Source: Muricea muricata (Eukaryota > Cnidaria > Anthozoa > Malacalcyonacea > Plexauridae). From it: a DNA stretch of 64,000 nt. The notes under the pieces are model-generated. The model did not search any database and had not been told where the DNA came from. It saw only the letters and a list, made by a program, of their open reading frames with translations. Shown here in pieces: positions 31,896-45,571 of this stretch (the stretch's first letter is position 1; the number at the start of each line of letters is the position of its first letter). The DNA is taken from positions 27,733,746-27,797,745 of the forward strand of contig OY979717.1 of NCBI GenBank assembly GCA_963855995.1, read 5' to 3'. Position numbers and translations under genes: made by a program.

Positions 31896-33101
31896 CAAAT
31901 CAACTATATCAATATACATGTCATGTGACTTATTAGTATGCATCAACTCGCGTGTGCTTGCTATGCGTGCTTCGAAGATATTACGAGTTCAGTCGGGCAG
32001 TGTTTCTAATAAGCGAAGCAAGATTGAAATATGCTGGAACCATATTCGAACGATCTACGGTGGCGCATGATATTTCACCGCGTCCATTATTAACATTATT
32101 AACGTACCTATAAGGAAATCGCTTCACAGCTATTTGTTTCTACTAAAACTGTTTACCGTACTTATCAAATGTTTATCAACACTGGTGATGTAAAACCTTG
32201 TGTCCTTGGTCGACCAAACGATACAAATACTTTCTTTCCTGACCAAGAGTACATCATTATGGATTTTGCACTTAGAATGCCACGAATGCAGCTAAATATA
32301 TTTTTAACGCGACTGGTACATGCACTCATAGTTGTACTTAATCGTAGTACGATTGAATTTGTACTGTATTATTTTGTACAGACAATTTATGAAAGCGAAG
32401 GATGATGCATTCGGTTAAAATGACCATGATTACTGAGCAAAGCCAGTTTCTTGTGTCCTTTTAGAATTCCTTTCGCCAATTGGTATAAACAATTTAGTTG
32501 TTGGCATTTTAATCGTGTCTGTAATGAAGTTAATGAAAGACGCAAAGATCCGTTTGTCCCTAACATTTTAAATTTATGCATAAAATATCTTTTCGTTTCA
32601 TATTGTTCTTTGTTTCCCGCTGTTCCACATGTTAATATCCGATTGCTTTTTTGAGCGGTTCACTGAAGCTTAACAATTTACTATATAGCTTGATTGTTTG
32701 TGTGCTTAGGTGCATCACGCCTGGCTGCATGTCTTGTTATAATCAATACTTAGTTTAACAAAACCCTTATATATAATTGTCGTTTGGTCGACCAAGGACA
32801 CAAAGTCTTACGTCACCAGTGTTGATAAACGTTTGATAAGTACGGTAAACAGTTTTAGTAGAAACAAATAGCTGTGAAGCGATTTCCTGATAGGTAGGCT
32901 ACTTTAATAAAAGACGCGGTGTAATATCAATCGCCACCGTAAATCGTTCGAATATGGTGCTGGCATTTTTCAATCTTGCTTCACTTATTGGAAACACTGT
33001 CCGACTGAACTCGTAATATCCGCGAAGCACCCATAGCAAGCACACGCGAGTTGGTGCATACTAATAAGTCACATGACATGTATATTGATATAGTTGATTT
33101 G
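31896..33101. mobile_element. Palindromic element from the start of a mariner-type transposase
   Basis: The arms 31896-32220 and 32781-33101 are near-identical inverted copies around a 560-bp middle. Both contain the same coding start: on the plus strand near 32120-32300 it reads LFVSTKTVYRTYQMFINTGD, then LGRPND and YIIMDFALRMPRMQL. This resembles the helix-turn-helix and linker of IS630/Tc1/mariner-type transposases (recognition helix, then a GRP hinge). No DDE catalytic domain is present. Two 5' ends joined head-to-head form a non-autonomous palindrome. A (TA)45 tract abuts the right end. Confidence 0.65.
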
Positions 33102-33121
33102 GGCAACGTTAATGACAGCGA

Positions 33122-33124
<3 letters not shown>

Positions 33125-33214
<90 letters not shown>
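33125..33214. repeat. (TA)n microsatellite
   Basis: Ninety bases of uninterrupted TA lie at the outer end of the mariner-derived palindrome. Open frames reading Ile-Tyr repeats here are artefacts. Confidence 0.98.
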
Positions 33215-33219
<5 letters not shown>

Positions 33220-33274
33220 AAAAATTATTGCACTATAATGCAGTCATGTTTTTTTATCGATGATGTTACTACAA

Positions 33275-34677
33275 GATTATATTGATATTTCTACTAAAAT
33301 ATCTCTAAATTTAGAATCTCCCCTACTTAAAGCATATTTACCAAGAAGTTATGAATGTAAATTAAAAGTTTTTACGTCGTAAAGCACACTGTGCGGATTA
33401 ATAACAATATAAGGCTAACATTTCTTAATCAATCAGAATTGAGTACTCTGACAAAAATGATATAATTAGTTGAAAATATAGTCTTTCTGAAGTGTACTAA
33501 CCTGGTTTACATTCTACACCGGCATCTTCCGAATGACTGCAGTCGTGCCTACTTATTCCCCTATGATCACAATCCAAAAGATGTGATTCATGACCTTTGC
33601 AGTTCACATCATCAAGCAATATTCGGCCACTTCCTTCTCCATAATAAGCACTAAATCTTACTTGCTTGGCACCAGGGAATCCCAAAACACGACAAACGAC
33701 ATCACCATCAAGAATATCCCAATAATCGTCACAGACTGTACCCCAGCCAAAATCACGGTCATAAATCTCGACTCTTCCACTCCTATTGTTGTTTGAACCA
33801 CTCAGTCTGACAGCTATGAAAAGAGAAAAAACTTAACAAAACACTTATTTACACTAAGAATTAGAATAACAAATGCTTCAATAAAGTTCATATATTGAAA
33901 GTTGTACTTAAAATGTGTTGAAATGTGGAAGCTATTTAAGAGCGGCTGCCTGAAAAACCAAGAATCTCAATTCAGTTGTAAAAAATTGAATTTTGTCTTA
34001 AGTACAAAAGAACCTATAAAGTGAACTGATTTCAGAAAAAATACAAAAAGTTTCTGCGAAAATTTTTCCTGGGAGACATTTTCAAAATTCGATATTTCCG
34101 GTCTGGGAGTCAACTATACGTACTCCAACGGCTTCAATATTGAAGTACTTTACCCAAACCGCAGACGCGCTCATGCGAAGTCGCATTAACTTCATACTTC
34201 GCACAAATACTGGAATACCTTTTAGCTGTAAAAAGTGAATTTAATTTTTCTTCCCTTAGTTATAAATACAATATTGGGTGTTTTTCAGGATTTTTGATTA
34301 TGGCATAGTTTTGAGTCCCTGAAAAGTAGTAAAAAATGACGAAGTTTGTCGAACCTAAACGATTTCTGGTACCTAATATTTTTGAATAAAAATAATACGA
34401 TTATGAGTTATACCAAGTTATCCATGTTTATACAAAAAAAAATCTGTTTGATAATCGAAATAGTTTTACGTTGAGAAATAAATATATCATGCGATATAAG
34501 TCGAAATTATTGAGCGGAAATTTAATTACTTACTACAAAATTACCTCGCCAATCGTAGAATTACGAATTTATAAAATACACTTAGCCAATTTGAGTTGGT
34601 TTTTGGTGTTCATACTACATCTGTACACAGTCCTCAATAAATATGTTAAGCTATCAGGGCGAGGTACGAGCTATCCA
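33275..34677. repeat. Segmental duplication copy 1 (with SRCR exon)
   Basis: This segment is strongly similar to 57206-58528 in the same orientation, through the SRCR exon and about 860 bases of intron above it. Shared intronic landmarks include 'atgatataattagttgaaaa', 'aaattgaattttgtcttaag' and 'gggcgaggtacgagctatcca', after which similarity stops abruptly. Copy 1 has about 75 extra bases near 33330-33415. Confidence 0.9.
33502..33813 (-). CDS. SRCR-domain exon (second SRCR)
   Basis: This 312-base exon codes a complete scavenger receptor cysteine-rich domain. The acceptor (cttttcatag) ends at 33814 and the donor gttagt is at 33501-33496, both phase 1. The peptide starts VRLSGSNNNRSGRVEIYDRD, then FGWGTVCDDYWD, VVCRVLGFPGAK, GSGRILLDDVNC, ESHLLDCDH and GVECKPG. 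It has six cysteines in the spacing of group A SRCR domains. It is nearly identical to the exon at 57365-57676. SRCR domains mediate ligand binding in receptors and secreted proteins. It presumably forms tandem SRCR domains upstream of the FN3 domains. Confidence 0.92.
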
Positions 34678-34679
34678 TT

Positions 34680-35050
34680 GATGCATTCAGCCTTTCCATT
34701 CAATCTTGCTGATCCTGTGGATAGGTATGTAAGCTTGCTTTTGTATGTATGTGTGGTCTTCCGTCTTCTAAACCGCCGTGCAGTGTCGCAAGGGCTTCAG
34801 ATCTGAGTCAGTAAACTTGTACTGCCTCAGGTTAGCTGGTGAGTGGGAGGCCTTTTTGTGATATTTTATGTTTTCGTTGAAATCTTATCCATATATATTA
34901 GGTTAAACATGACACATGTAATAGTGAAACAATCACTTCAAATACCTTTATGCATTCTTATAAGCACGCTTCGGCTTGTGCACTCTCTATGTATAATAAC
35001 TCTTGAAGTTTTTACTTCATTTTAGTGAAACAAACACTTATAAAATGCGT
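34680..35050. other. Unassigned sequence between duplication and TA tract
   Basis: I see no exon or repeat unit. Two short plus-strand frames (34471-34806 partly, 34843-35025) have membrane-like composition only because of T-rich sequence. Confidence 0.4.
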
Positions 35051-35051
35051 T

Positions 35052-35522
<471 letters not shown>

Positions 35523-35524
35523 GT

Positions 35525-35829
35525 AAATCACCAACCCTCCACCCCAATTCCACAACATCATGTATATAAATCACTAGTAGAATTATTTTCAAATTTTTTA
35601 TTATTTTCAACGTTTCGGGGCAAGCCCCTTTCTCAAGATTACATTCAATGGCAATCTAAGGTCCTTTTATAGCTAATATTATGAATTAGTTAGTCAAAGT
35701 CTCGTACATTTAATCCCTTAGGAACAAACGTATCCAATTTAAAAGCCCAAAATGCCTCCCTCTGAGTTGGATTTTCTTTGCTTGTTTTATCAATAATAAT
35801 TACACGAATATCACTTAGACCATTATACC
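35525..35829 (-). pseudogene. Penelope-like element, inverted C-terminal fragment and tail
   Basis: On the minus strand an open stretch from 35829 ends with a stop at 35690 and reads NPTQREAFWAFKLDTFVPKG. That is the C-terminal end of a GIY-YIG endonuclease ORF of Penelope-like retroelements (usual pattern REAFWI-KL-T--P-GLN). The noncoding tail that follows contains ggggcttgccccgaaacg (35611-35628), a stem and GAAAC core like those in the hammerhead motifs of these elements. It points away from the plus-strand copy at 35842 and ends at the TA tract. Confidence 0.75.
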
Positions 35830-35841
35830 CGAGCCAAAAAA

Positions 35842-36901
35842 ATGTGCATACAAATGCTCTTCAGCCATGAAAATCACTATGGCCATGAAAATCACTATCG
35901 CCTGAAAATCACTATCGAGGCAAACAAGAAATGCGTTGACTTTCTCGATGTAACTCTCAATTTGTCCAATGGTAAACATATGCCTTATGCCAAACCCAAT
36001 AACACACCACTCTATATTCACTGCAAATCCAACCATCCACTTGTAATTATTAGGAACCTTCCTGAATCCATCAACAAACGCCTCTCTGATATTTCATCTG
36101 ACGAAGATGTATTCAACCGTGCAGCCCATGTATATCAAAAAGCCCTTAAGCATAGTGGATACAATCACGAGCTGAAATATAAACCTCCAACCTCAACTAA
36201 TGTATCTAGCACTGCCCAAAATAAGAAACGACTAAGAAACGTCACCTGGTACAACCCTCCGTACAGTAAAAACGTCGCCACAAACATCGGCCATACCTTT
36301 CTCAACATACTTGACGACGAATTCCCGGAAAGTCACGTTCTACATAAAATTTTTAATAGAAATACCGTGAAAGTAAGCTATTCCTGCATGCCCAATGTCA
36401 AACAAACTATTGATGGACATAATAAATCTATCCTAAGAATGGACGACCCTCAAAAGAAAACTCAAAACAGTGGATGCAACTGCAAATCACCCAAAAAATG
36501 CCCTTTGCCCGGCAAGTGCCTCGCAAAATCAATCGTATATCAAGCAACCGTAACCACCAATGACAATAAGCCCGATCAAACATACATTGGCCTTACATCC
36601 AACACATTCAAAACAACACTCGCCAACCATAAAACGTCATTCACCAACGTAAAAAAGAAACACGCTACTGAACTTAGTAAGCATGTCTGGCAAAGATAAA
36701 CATATCGACTATAAAATCAAATGGGAAATTATCAAGCAAGCAAGCCCCTACAACAGCACTTCCAACAGATGTAACTTATGCCTTTGGGAAAAGTATTTCA
36801 TCATTTGCCATCCATCTCTGGCTACTTTGAACAAAAGAAACGAGCTAGTATCATGCTGCAGACATGCTAACAAATATTTACTCAGGAATTTCGTGACATG
36901 A
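35842..36901 (+). pseudogene. Penelope-like element, 5'-truncated RT end plus GIY-YIG
   Basis: The plus frame 35842-36699 contains KKCVDFLDVTLNL and PNNTPLYIHCKSNHPLVIIR, the end of a Penelope-type reverse transcriptase. ISKRLSDISS-like NKRLSDISSDEDVFNRA follows. A Cys-rich CNCKSPKKCPLPGKC linker leads to VYQATVT and TYIGLTSNTF, the GIY-YIG endonuclease start. After one frameshift near 36690 the frame 36683-36901 continues with KDKHIDYKIKWEIIKQASPY. The catalytic RT palm is missing. The last, conserved part is replaced by PLAT LNKRNELVSCC-type sequence. An 18-bp unit (atgaaaatcactat-gcc) is repeated three times at 35866-35917, just at the truncation point. Confidence 0.82.
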
Positions 36902-37280
36902 TTTATATATATTTCAACACGTACTTAAACTAACCACTAATGTAATACCAACTCGCCTAACGCATGCCGTAAAACATGATTTAACAATCAATTAACCTTT
37001 TAACATATATAGTATAATGTTTCAGATAAACGGTTAAAATTCAAACTAGCAAATAGGAGGCTTGAGTTAGCTTAGACATTTGTATGTAATCCTCTTGTAT
37101 ATATTAAACTTAGTCATTAGACAATTTTATCTGAAGAGTACCGCACTATTTGTGTAGCACGAAACTGACAGTAATAAAATGTCTGGTCACAACTATTGAT
37201 TCTTTGATTTTTTTTTTACTATAATATGCTCTGGTCTACCATTGAGCACTCTGCCAACGGTTATTACTATATCACATATA

Positions 37281-37460
<180 letters not shown>

Positions 37461-37490
37461 GTGTTTTAATGAAACTGGAGTCGATATAAG

Positions 37491-38405
37491 AAAACCAAAA
37501 GGAGATCCTAACGTATTTACGCCAACAACGTGCGTTCAGCGGAAATCCAGGTGCAGAAGAAATTGTTGAAGAAATCATACCAAAGCCATTCGAGACAGCG
37601 GAAGAAATGGAGGAATTAAACAAAAAATGTGAACAGTCGACCTTCAACGCAGCTTTGGTAATTTTTATCGCCTTTTGTCATTTGTAGTGTATCAATGACA
37701 GTAGTTTTGATTTACTTTATTTATGTAATTATTCTGATTTGCCATGATTTTGATTCATAGGTTCGTTATCTAACTTCCCAGTGCGGACACAGTTGTGGCG
37801 ACACTGTTCGCCGAATAATGGGAAAACTCGGTTCGAACAAATTATGGTCGTTGTTCAGCTTGAAAGGACGAAAAGGAAAGAAGGCCTTTAAATCCCTTCA
37901 AATATATAATGTCATCACAAGTGAGTTGTTAGTTGATATCTAATTATCTAGAAGGTACTATCGCAAGGACAGGTGTAAACATGTAAACACAATTTTTAGT
38001 AATCAAAACATGATTTTAAAACACTCTATTTTCGGAATTGCATCTGTATTACTATTGCTGAAGCGATCAGAAAGGTTTCTTTTATTTCCTGAAACGATGA
38101 AGGAAAGGGCCCTCGAGGGAAGGGCCCTTGTGAAATTAGTAATTCCTATAATAGACTGGTGTCGATGGTTGGCGTTCATTCTGGCCAAAATAAGTCAAAC
38201 TTGACAGATATTAACCCTTCATATGTGTTGTTTCATGTGTTACGTAGCTACTCGAGGTTATATGAAAAATAATTGCAACTGATAAATTTCTTTTTTAGAG
38301 GCGTGTACGAAGTGTCATCCGAAGATAACGGAATTACAGATTGAAGAAAACATCGCAGACACTCTGAAACACGCTCCTGGCAAGCCTGGTGGTTCAAAAT
38401 ACTAG
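37491..38405 (+). CDS. 3' end of a spliced DUF4806-like gene (three exons)
   Basis: Three plus-strand exons join in frame: 37491-37657, 37761-37920 and 38299-38405 (stop TAG). The introns have gtaatt/ttcatag (phase 0) and gtgagt/ttttttag (phase 1) borders. The protein reads [20 protein letters not shown], then [20 protein letters not shown] and [20 protein letters not shown], then [20 protein letters not shown] with a Gly-Lys tail. The middle resembles DUF4806, a domain of unknown function common in cnidarian and arthropod proteins, some of them repeat-associated. Frames are intact over 143 codons. The 5' part is not visible: the frame closes at a TAA (37487-37489) and a TA tract precedes it. 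It lies antisense in the SRCR-SRCR intron. It may be a live nested gene, a processed-free duplicate, or a transposon-linked gene. Confidence 0.65.
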
Positions 38406-38789
38406 GTACTTTTCTATAAGTCGTATTAAATATCTTAAAATAATCAATGTGGCCTACTTTTTAAGACAGAAACGTTGCTTAATGAACTTGTACTTCAACA
38501 TATTCCTCGATAAATAGCGAGCAGCAAAACAATCAATAATTGATGAAATAAATCATAAATTGATGAAATAACAATGACTATTTTATGCTTTGTCTCTAGT
38601 TCTACAAAAACAATTAGATTACTCGCTTTCGATTTATATGAGGTAACAGTTAATTCACAGAAATATCGAAAATGCAAACTAATTGCTAATTAGTAACCTT
38701 ATAAGTACAAAGAGTTAAGCTTATGAAAGCGATGCTAGTCATGTAAGCTCGACTTGAAGAAATAGCTTACAATAAATTGCTAGTTAACG

Positions 38790-38895
38790 ATTAGTCGCCG
38801 AAAGTGAGGATGATTACATGCCTATATTCACTGAGCCGAAGACGAAATGAATGTAGACTTCAAATTACCTCGCCTTCGGCGACTAATTGTTTTAA
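38790..38895. repeat. Short palindromic repeat around cgccgaa
   Basis: The left ttaacgattagtcgccgaaa and right ttcggcgactaattgtttta-like arms mirror each other over about 26 bases, with a unique centre of about 55 bases. Confidence 0.6.
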
Positions 38896-39516
38896 TATAA
38901 GTTTCCAGGTGCATGGTTACAAATAATAATCAACACAACTTTATCAAAATTCTCTTCAAATTTATTACTATATACAAAAAAAGACCAAAAGGAAAAAGCT
39001 ATAGTCACTGACCAGTGACTATCACTTCAGAGACAGTGAATCTTGGCCAATCAGAATGCAGGAAAATCAATAGTCACCTGGAAATTTATACTAAAAAGAT
39101 TTAGCATGCTTGTTTTTACCATGTTAGTGACAGTTGTATGTCTTGATAGGACCATATGCATGAGCTAAATTATTTTGAATGCAGGCATCGATTTCTTAAT
39201 TATGTTTAAACGCTCGCCACATTGTCAAGAATTATGTCTTCGAAATGTACAGGTATAGGTGTTTCTGAATGCTTTAGTTTAAGGCATTAGCTGACAACGC
39301 ATATTATTTTTTCTAGAACTCTTCGTGAGAACTGGTGTCTGGTGAAAGTGATCTGGCTTTATGATATAGAACAGTGCTGATATTGCATGCCTGCTAATGC
39401 AGATCCAAATTATAAATATTAATTGTCCCGGAGTGTGCTTATTGATTAAAGCCTTCAACTAAAATAAACATGATTGAGCTTTGTGTGAATTATCTAGCAG
39501 TATATGCTTATTTTAT

Positions 39517-39612
39517 ACCCGGCTGAGCGAGTTGAAAAGCTGTAAGATTGACGTACAAGGCTTGCGCTCGTCGGTTTCATTATACGCAGTTTTCAACTCG
39601 CTTAGTCGGGTT
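39517..39612. repeat. Short palindromic repeat around gcgagttgaaaa
   Basis: cccggctgagcgagttgaaa is mirrored by 'tttcaactcgcttagtcggg' with about 45 bases between. It looks like a small MITE or foldback. Confidence 0.65.
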
Positions 39613-39820
39613 AACTCTCCTCAACATAATAAACATGCACCTTAGTCAAGTCACTCATAGTTGAGTTTGCTCCCTCGAAAATCAATGTTTACGACTTAGT
39701 ATAGTGTCTTTTAGGCGCATGTTTCTGACCCTGAATTTTCTACACGTGAACACTCAACATTTGGAAGAGATATCGGCCATATATGAGCATGCCTAACATA
39801 TATACAAAGAGAATTTTTTT

Positions 39821-40025
39821 ACAACGTTGTAGCAACGTCGCCCAATGACCTGCTCCGGACGAGCATCGCTGAACGTTGCTGCGACGTTGTGTGAACGTCG
39901 TCCTGACGTAAATTACGACGTCGTCAGGACGTTTTCTGCTGTCTACAAAATTACGTTGTCGCGACGTCGTTTGAGACGTTTAGAGGACGTAACGGCGACG
40001 TTCGCTCGACGTCGTTGGAACGTAA
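39821..40025. repeat. CpG-rich array of ACGT tetramers
   Basis: I count 15 ACGT tetramers in about 205 bases, mostly within aacgtt, aacgtc, gacgtc or gacgtt contexts, where about one would be expected by chance. Many are self-complementary (gacgtc, aacgtt), so both strands look alike. It abuts a (TA)n tract. It could be a degenerate satellite, a transposon subterminal repeat array or a binding-site cluster. Confidence 0.85.
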
Positions 40026-40037
40026 ATATGTTTGCTG

Positions 40038-41081
<1,044 letters not shown>

Positions 41082-41234
41082 TATATTTATATAATCTTCA
41101 CTGAATTCTGCACGTCACAACGTTTAGTTTGATCGTTTAATCAGAATCTCTAACATAAAAGCGTGATTCTTGTGATAATGCATAAATTAATTGCAAAACA
41201 ATTGAAACATTTGTCATCTGCGATATTAAAATAA

Positions 41235-44200
41235 ATGGCTTTGACACCGAAAAAAGTTATAATAGAAGAAAACGAATGTTTTCTTTGCAAAAGTGATACA
41301 AAATTCCGAAAAACGAATAAAGGTTTTTGGACGAAGTTCTCTCAACTTGGTAGAATTAATAAAGCGAGCAGTCATCGTAAACCTCGCAGAGTTTGAAAAA
41401 GCAAATACAATGTTTGTTTGTTCAAAATGCTATAAGCTGCTTACTCGGCTGGATTGCCTCATAAAATCATCCGTGAATCTGTGTGATGAATTGCTACATA
41501 TTTTTCAACAAAGGGGGCTCGTTCGATTGAAAAGAATGGCGCCAGAACCACCATAAAAGTCAGTTTCCTTTGGTGACGAAAGCATTTCCTTACATTCAAG
41601 TCGAACCATCGAAAAGTTCTACGCCTTTAAAAAAAGGAAAAATACCGAGCAATGTAAGGCCAACGGTAAAAGACGGTGTTACAAAAGTTATCATCACGGT
41701 TGAATTCCCGTCGAAAACTGTACGAAAAGAGCTAAGCGGTAAAGCCCCTGCATTTGGACCAGATGATCGTATAGCTTGCGCTGTTATGAAAAACCCAATA
41801 ATAAACAGGTCTGTCGTGAACTTGGTTCTCAAAAATGTAGGAAAGAATTGAACGACCTATGCTCTCGGAAAAATCCTTCAGTTCTCAGGAAAAGTGCCAA
41901 CGATGATATTGAACTTTTGTTTAGAGAAAACGTATCTTGAGACTTGAGTTGAAAGAACGCACTCCACTATTTTATGGTTTCTTGATGACCTGTGCGAATG
42001 CTAAAAAGGAAACTACATGGCTTCCTAGCATAGTCGTGGCCGCATCTGTGTTTTTAAAGCAAAGAAATACGCATATGAATACCTTTGCAACTGTTCTCAG
42101 TTTGACAGTTAAAAACAGATCTTCAGAGGTAAGTTGACGATTTATTATAGAGTGTAACAGTGGAATAATGAATAGTAGTATTTGTATGCAACATTGCAAT
42201 GCGATGCCACTATATTTATTTGTTGGAGCAAAAAATTTGCAAATTGCTCTCAAATTTTACTCTACTTTTCAATTGCGAACGTGTTTACAATTCGTTGAAT
42301 TTATATAAATATTTGCAACATTGATATTGCACGCAATAGAACATCCGGTTTGATTGTACATGTAAATACAAATAGAATGACTCCATGACAATGTTATTCA
42401 AGTGAATCAATTTAGTACTGTTCTAATTTAGGCCGTACTTCAAAGTTCAGCAAGATGAAACTATCTTCATCAAGATCATCAGATCACGACATTGTACTGC
42501 AGAAAATGAAACAATCAATCTCCCAGATGCAAGCGCAGGTTAATCAAACATTGTATAAGAGAGATGAAATGGCCCAAGCATGCGAACATATTGATCATGT
42601 TTGTGTTGCAGATTGCAAAATAGCGCACAGCAACATGAATAAAACAATAAAAGATCTCAAGGACAATGCTGATCCTGGGTACAATATTTCCTATGACAAT
42701 ATTGATATCAGGCGTGAACGGAGGAATAGGTCAATTGCAAACCAAAACCTTAATATACACTGGGTAAATCATCGCTGTACATTCAACCGCGTTAGTGGTA
42801 ATCACCTTTCAACAGATCCTGGTCCAGTTGTTCTTAAAGTGCCCAACATCTCTCTTCTCCCTAGTCTTTATGACCAAGAGATACAAAGACATAATCTCAT
42901 TGTCCTTGTATCTAGAATTCTTGTACAGCATTTTAGTGCATTATCCTTCCTTGAAAGTGTTTGTATTAGGCACATCTCACACAAGTATGTCAAAGAAATG
43001 TCAATGAAATCAGAACAGATATTATTTTATTAATAACTAAAAATTATATATTAAGTTTTTAGTTTTGGTTTTGCATTTGCATGTGCATATTGAGGCCTAG
43101 TAAATAGTAATTTAAGATATATTCATGGGTATATGTACACACCTAAATTGTTTGAGTTTCTCAAACAACATTTCATGCATCTGGAACACAATTTTAGCAC
43201 TGTTTAAAATTTGAGCTGCACCAAAATTAAGATAAAAATCAGGACTCCTAATAGCCCTCCCCAAATTTCAGTTTTGCATTGGACATCGGCCTTGCATTTG
43301 GGGCTCTACAAAATTGTCTAAATAGCTTTATGGGTAATAATAGGTTATTGATTGAGTGTGAGGTCTGTACAGTGAAATATTGGACCGAGTGTGTTAGTAT
43401 GCCCAACCACGAAAAAAGCGAGGTCAATAATCTATTTATTATATATATAATATATATATGGCTCTCAAGGCTAGTTCCTAAATTAAGTCAAAAACAATTT
43501 TTCAGCGCTTTCGCGTTCAGACAATTTGGAGTGGCTTCCTCATTTTAGCTATTCTGTAGTCAAAATCTAGCTTTCATAAAGCCATATAATCATTAGAATT
43601 ATTACATATTTTAATCATATTAAAATTTGATTGTTTTTGGTTCCTCTTGGTGTCACCGTTAAAAATGAAAATATCAACAATGAGATGATTGACATCTTAA
43701 AGAAGTTCCAGGATTATATACCACACAGCACAAATACTAAAGAGGAAGCACAGATACTTTCTTGTGATCAACTATCAGTTGAGAGAGCCATAAATATCAT
43801 CCACTCAGTTTCCAATGGATACAATGAAACAGATAGACTTGAAGGTATGATAGTTCAAATAGGAGACTGGCACACATGTGTGAAAATTCTTGAGGCCTAG
43901 GTATATACTTTTACATTTATTTGAAATTTTATTTACCAAATTAGGTATTTACTATACGTATTAGTAATCACAATTGGTACAATTGGTATTGAAGTTGATT
44001 AGCAAGAGCTTTTACTAGGGGTGGGGGCATAACACCTCCCTGAAAACATATTGTTGGCATGAAGGATTCTGTCAGCACAATGTCAGTTCTTTCCTTTTTA
44101 AATTAGCTGAAAACAGAAAGCTATCATTGTCAATAGTTTTAGAGACTCTAGTAGAAGTTGTGTATTTTATGTTATAATCTTTAGAATTTGTAAAATCTCA

Positions 44201-45488
44201 CCCCTCAATCCACCAAATGGCATTTCAGAAGCACTTAGTTTGATTGGCCCTGTTCTCCCCGGATTTCTCATAAAAATTAAGTGAATACAAACTTGTTATA
44301 AAATTAAAAGCAAGCCTGGATTACAATCTTCAAATGTATTAAACTTATATATTATTTAATTCTAAGGTCTTATTTCACTGCTTCTACTCTGCAAGTTCTG
44401 CAACGGACACTTGTACGCTAATGGCTGATTGAATCTTAATAAACCGTCGAAATGTCAAAGTGGACCCACACTCTGCTTACAGACCGGATAGAGACTTTAT
44501 CATCACAGAAGTTACTGCTTGTGTTATTGCTGCTGCCATGAAGGTTCTTGGCATTGCAACTCTATCAATGTCCCATTGGCTTTTCCAATTCCAGCAAAGT
44601 TTGAAAAGGAAGACAACTTTACCAAGTTGAAGTTTCTCCATCGTGCATCAGCAAAAGTTGTTGATGAAATTGTTATTGATTGAAATTGTTATGGAGAGAG
44701 CCACAGCTATTCAAGACAAGGAGATTAGTAACAGCCAACAACTAAATGAAGATAATCGATTTCCTTTTTGCTACACTGAATGTCCGAAATCATACAAATA
44801 TAATGAAAGTGCAAGAAGGAAACACGAAGCTTCTCACGATCCTCGTACCTGAAGAACGTGGGGAAGAAGCAGCAAAAGACAAAGAAAAACTTTGCGTACA
44901 ATTATAACTTTGCTCTGGTTTCAGAAGGACTGCTATTTATTCGTCGATACAATTGCAGAGGGAAATGGGGAACGTATAATTCGTCAGTATGCTTTAGAAA
45001 GTTTGTACCAACACCTGCTAATCAAAGGTGTGCTTTCCAAAAGAGATTCACATCGATTTATTTGGATTAGGTCAGCGAACAACAAAGGTGGCTTGGGAAT
45101 GAACATCCCGCTGGATCTTGCTGTTGAACATAGCAACAATTTCCTGAAGCAAGCTATTAATCATCTCGGTGTCAATCTTACAGAGAATGCAGTTACCAGG
45201 ATGAGCAAAGCAGAAGCTCCAATGAGAGGTGTTATGGATAACATAGACAGAGATTTGAAAAGAATTAGAAGATCAGGTAAAAACAAGAAGAAATCAAGTA
45301 TGACCGATATGGATGTACTCATCGGAAAGCTAACAGGTGAAGATGTCTTCAGTAGAATGCCTAGCAGAGGTTACAAGCATTTTAAGAACTTTGAAAGAAG
45401 TCCAATTTCCTGGCTTGACATGTCAAAGTTTTACACATGGATAAATAAACACAAAGATAACATGTCTATTGGTACAAGAGGAAGATAA
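41235..45488 (+). pseudogene. Decayed DUF6589-type gene of a repetitive element
   Basis: A series of plus-strand pieces follows the order I know from a repetitive cnidarian DUF6589 protein family. There is an N-terminal zinc-finger-like part (ENECFLCKSD at 41270; FVCSKCYKLLTRL near 41420). WLPSIVVAASVFLKQRNTHM (about 42025) comes next. A donor gtaagt follows at 42129 and an acceptor ctaatttag at 42432, then HDIVLQKMKQSISQMQ and NLNIHWVNHRCTFNRV (42475-42800). SCDQLSVERAINIIHSVSNG with IGDWHTCVK (43760-43885) is the most diagnostic motif. RNVKVDPHSAYRPDRDFIIT (44450) and a C2H2-like CYTECPKSYKYNESARRKHE (44770-44835) follow. RSANNKGGLGMNIPLDLAVE (45070-45130) ends it. Frameshifts and stops disable it. 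Function is unknown. A RecQ-like gene faces it downstream. Confidence 0.65.
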
Positions 45489-45571
45489 TATCCAATAAAT
45501 AAGATGATAAACAAAGTCTAAAGTGAATGTAAGTAACATGTGTGGTAGTAATGTACTGTAGATAAATATAT

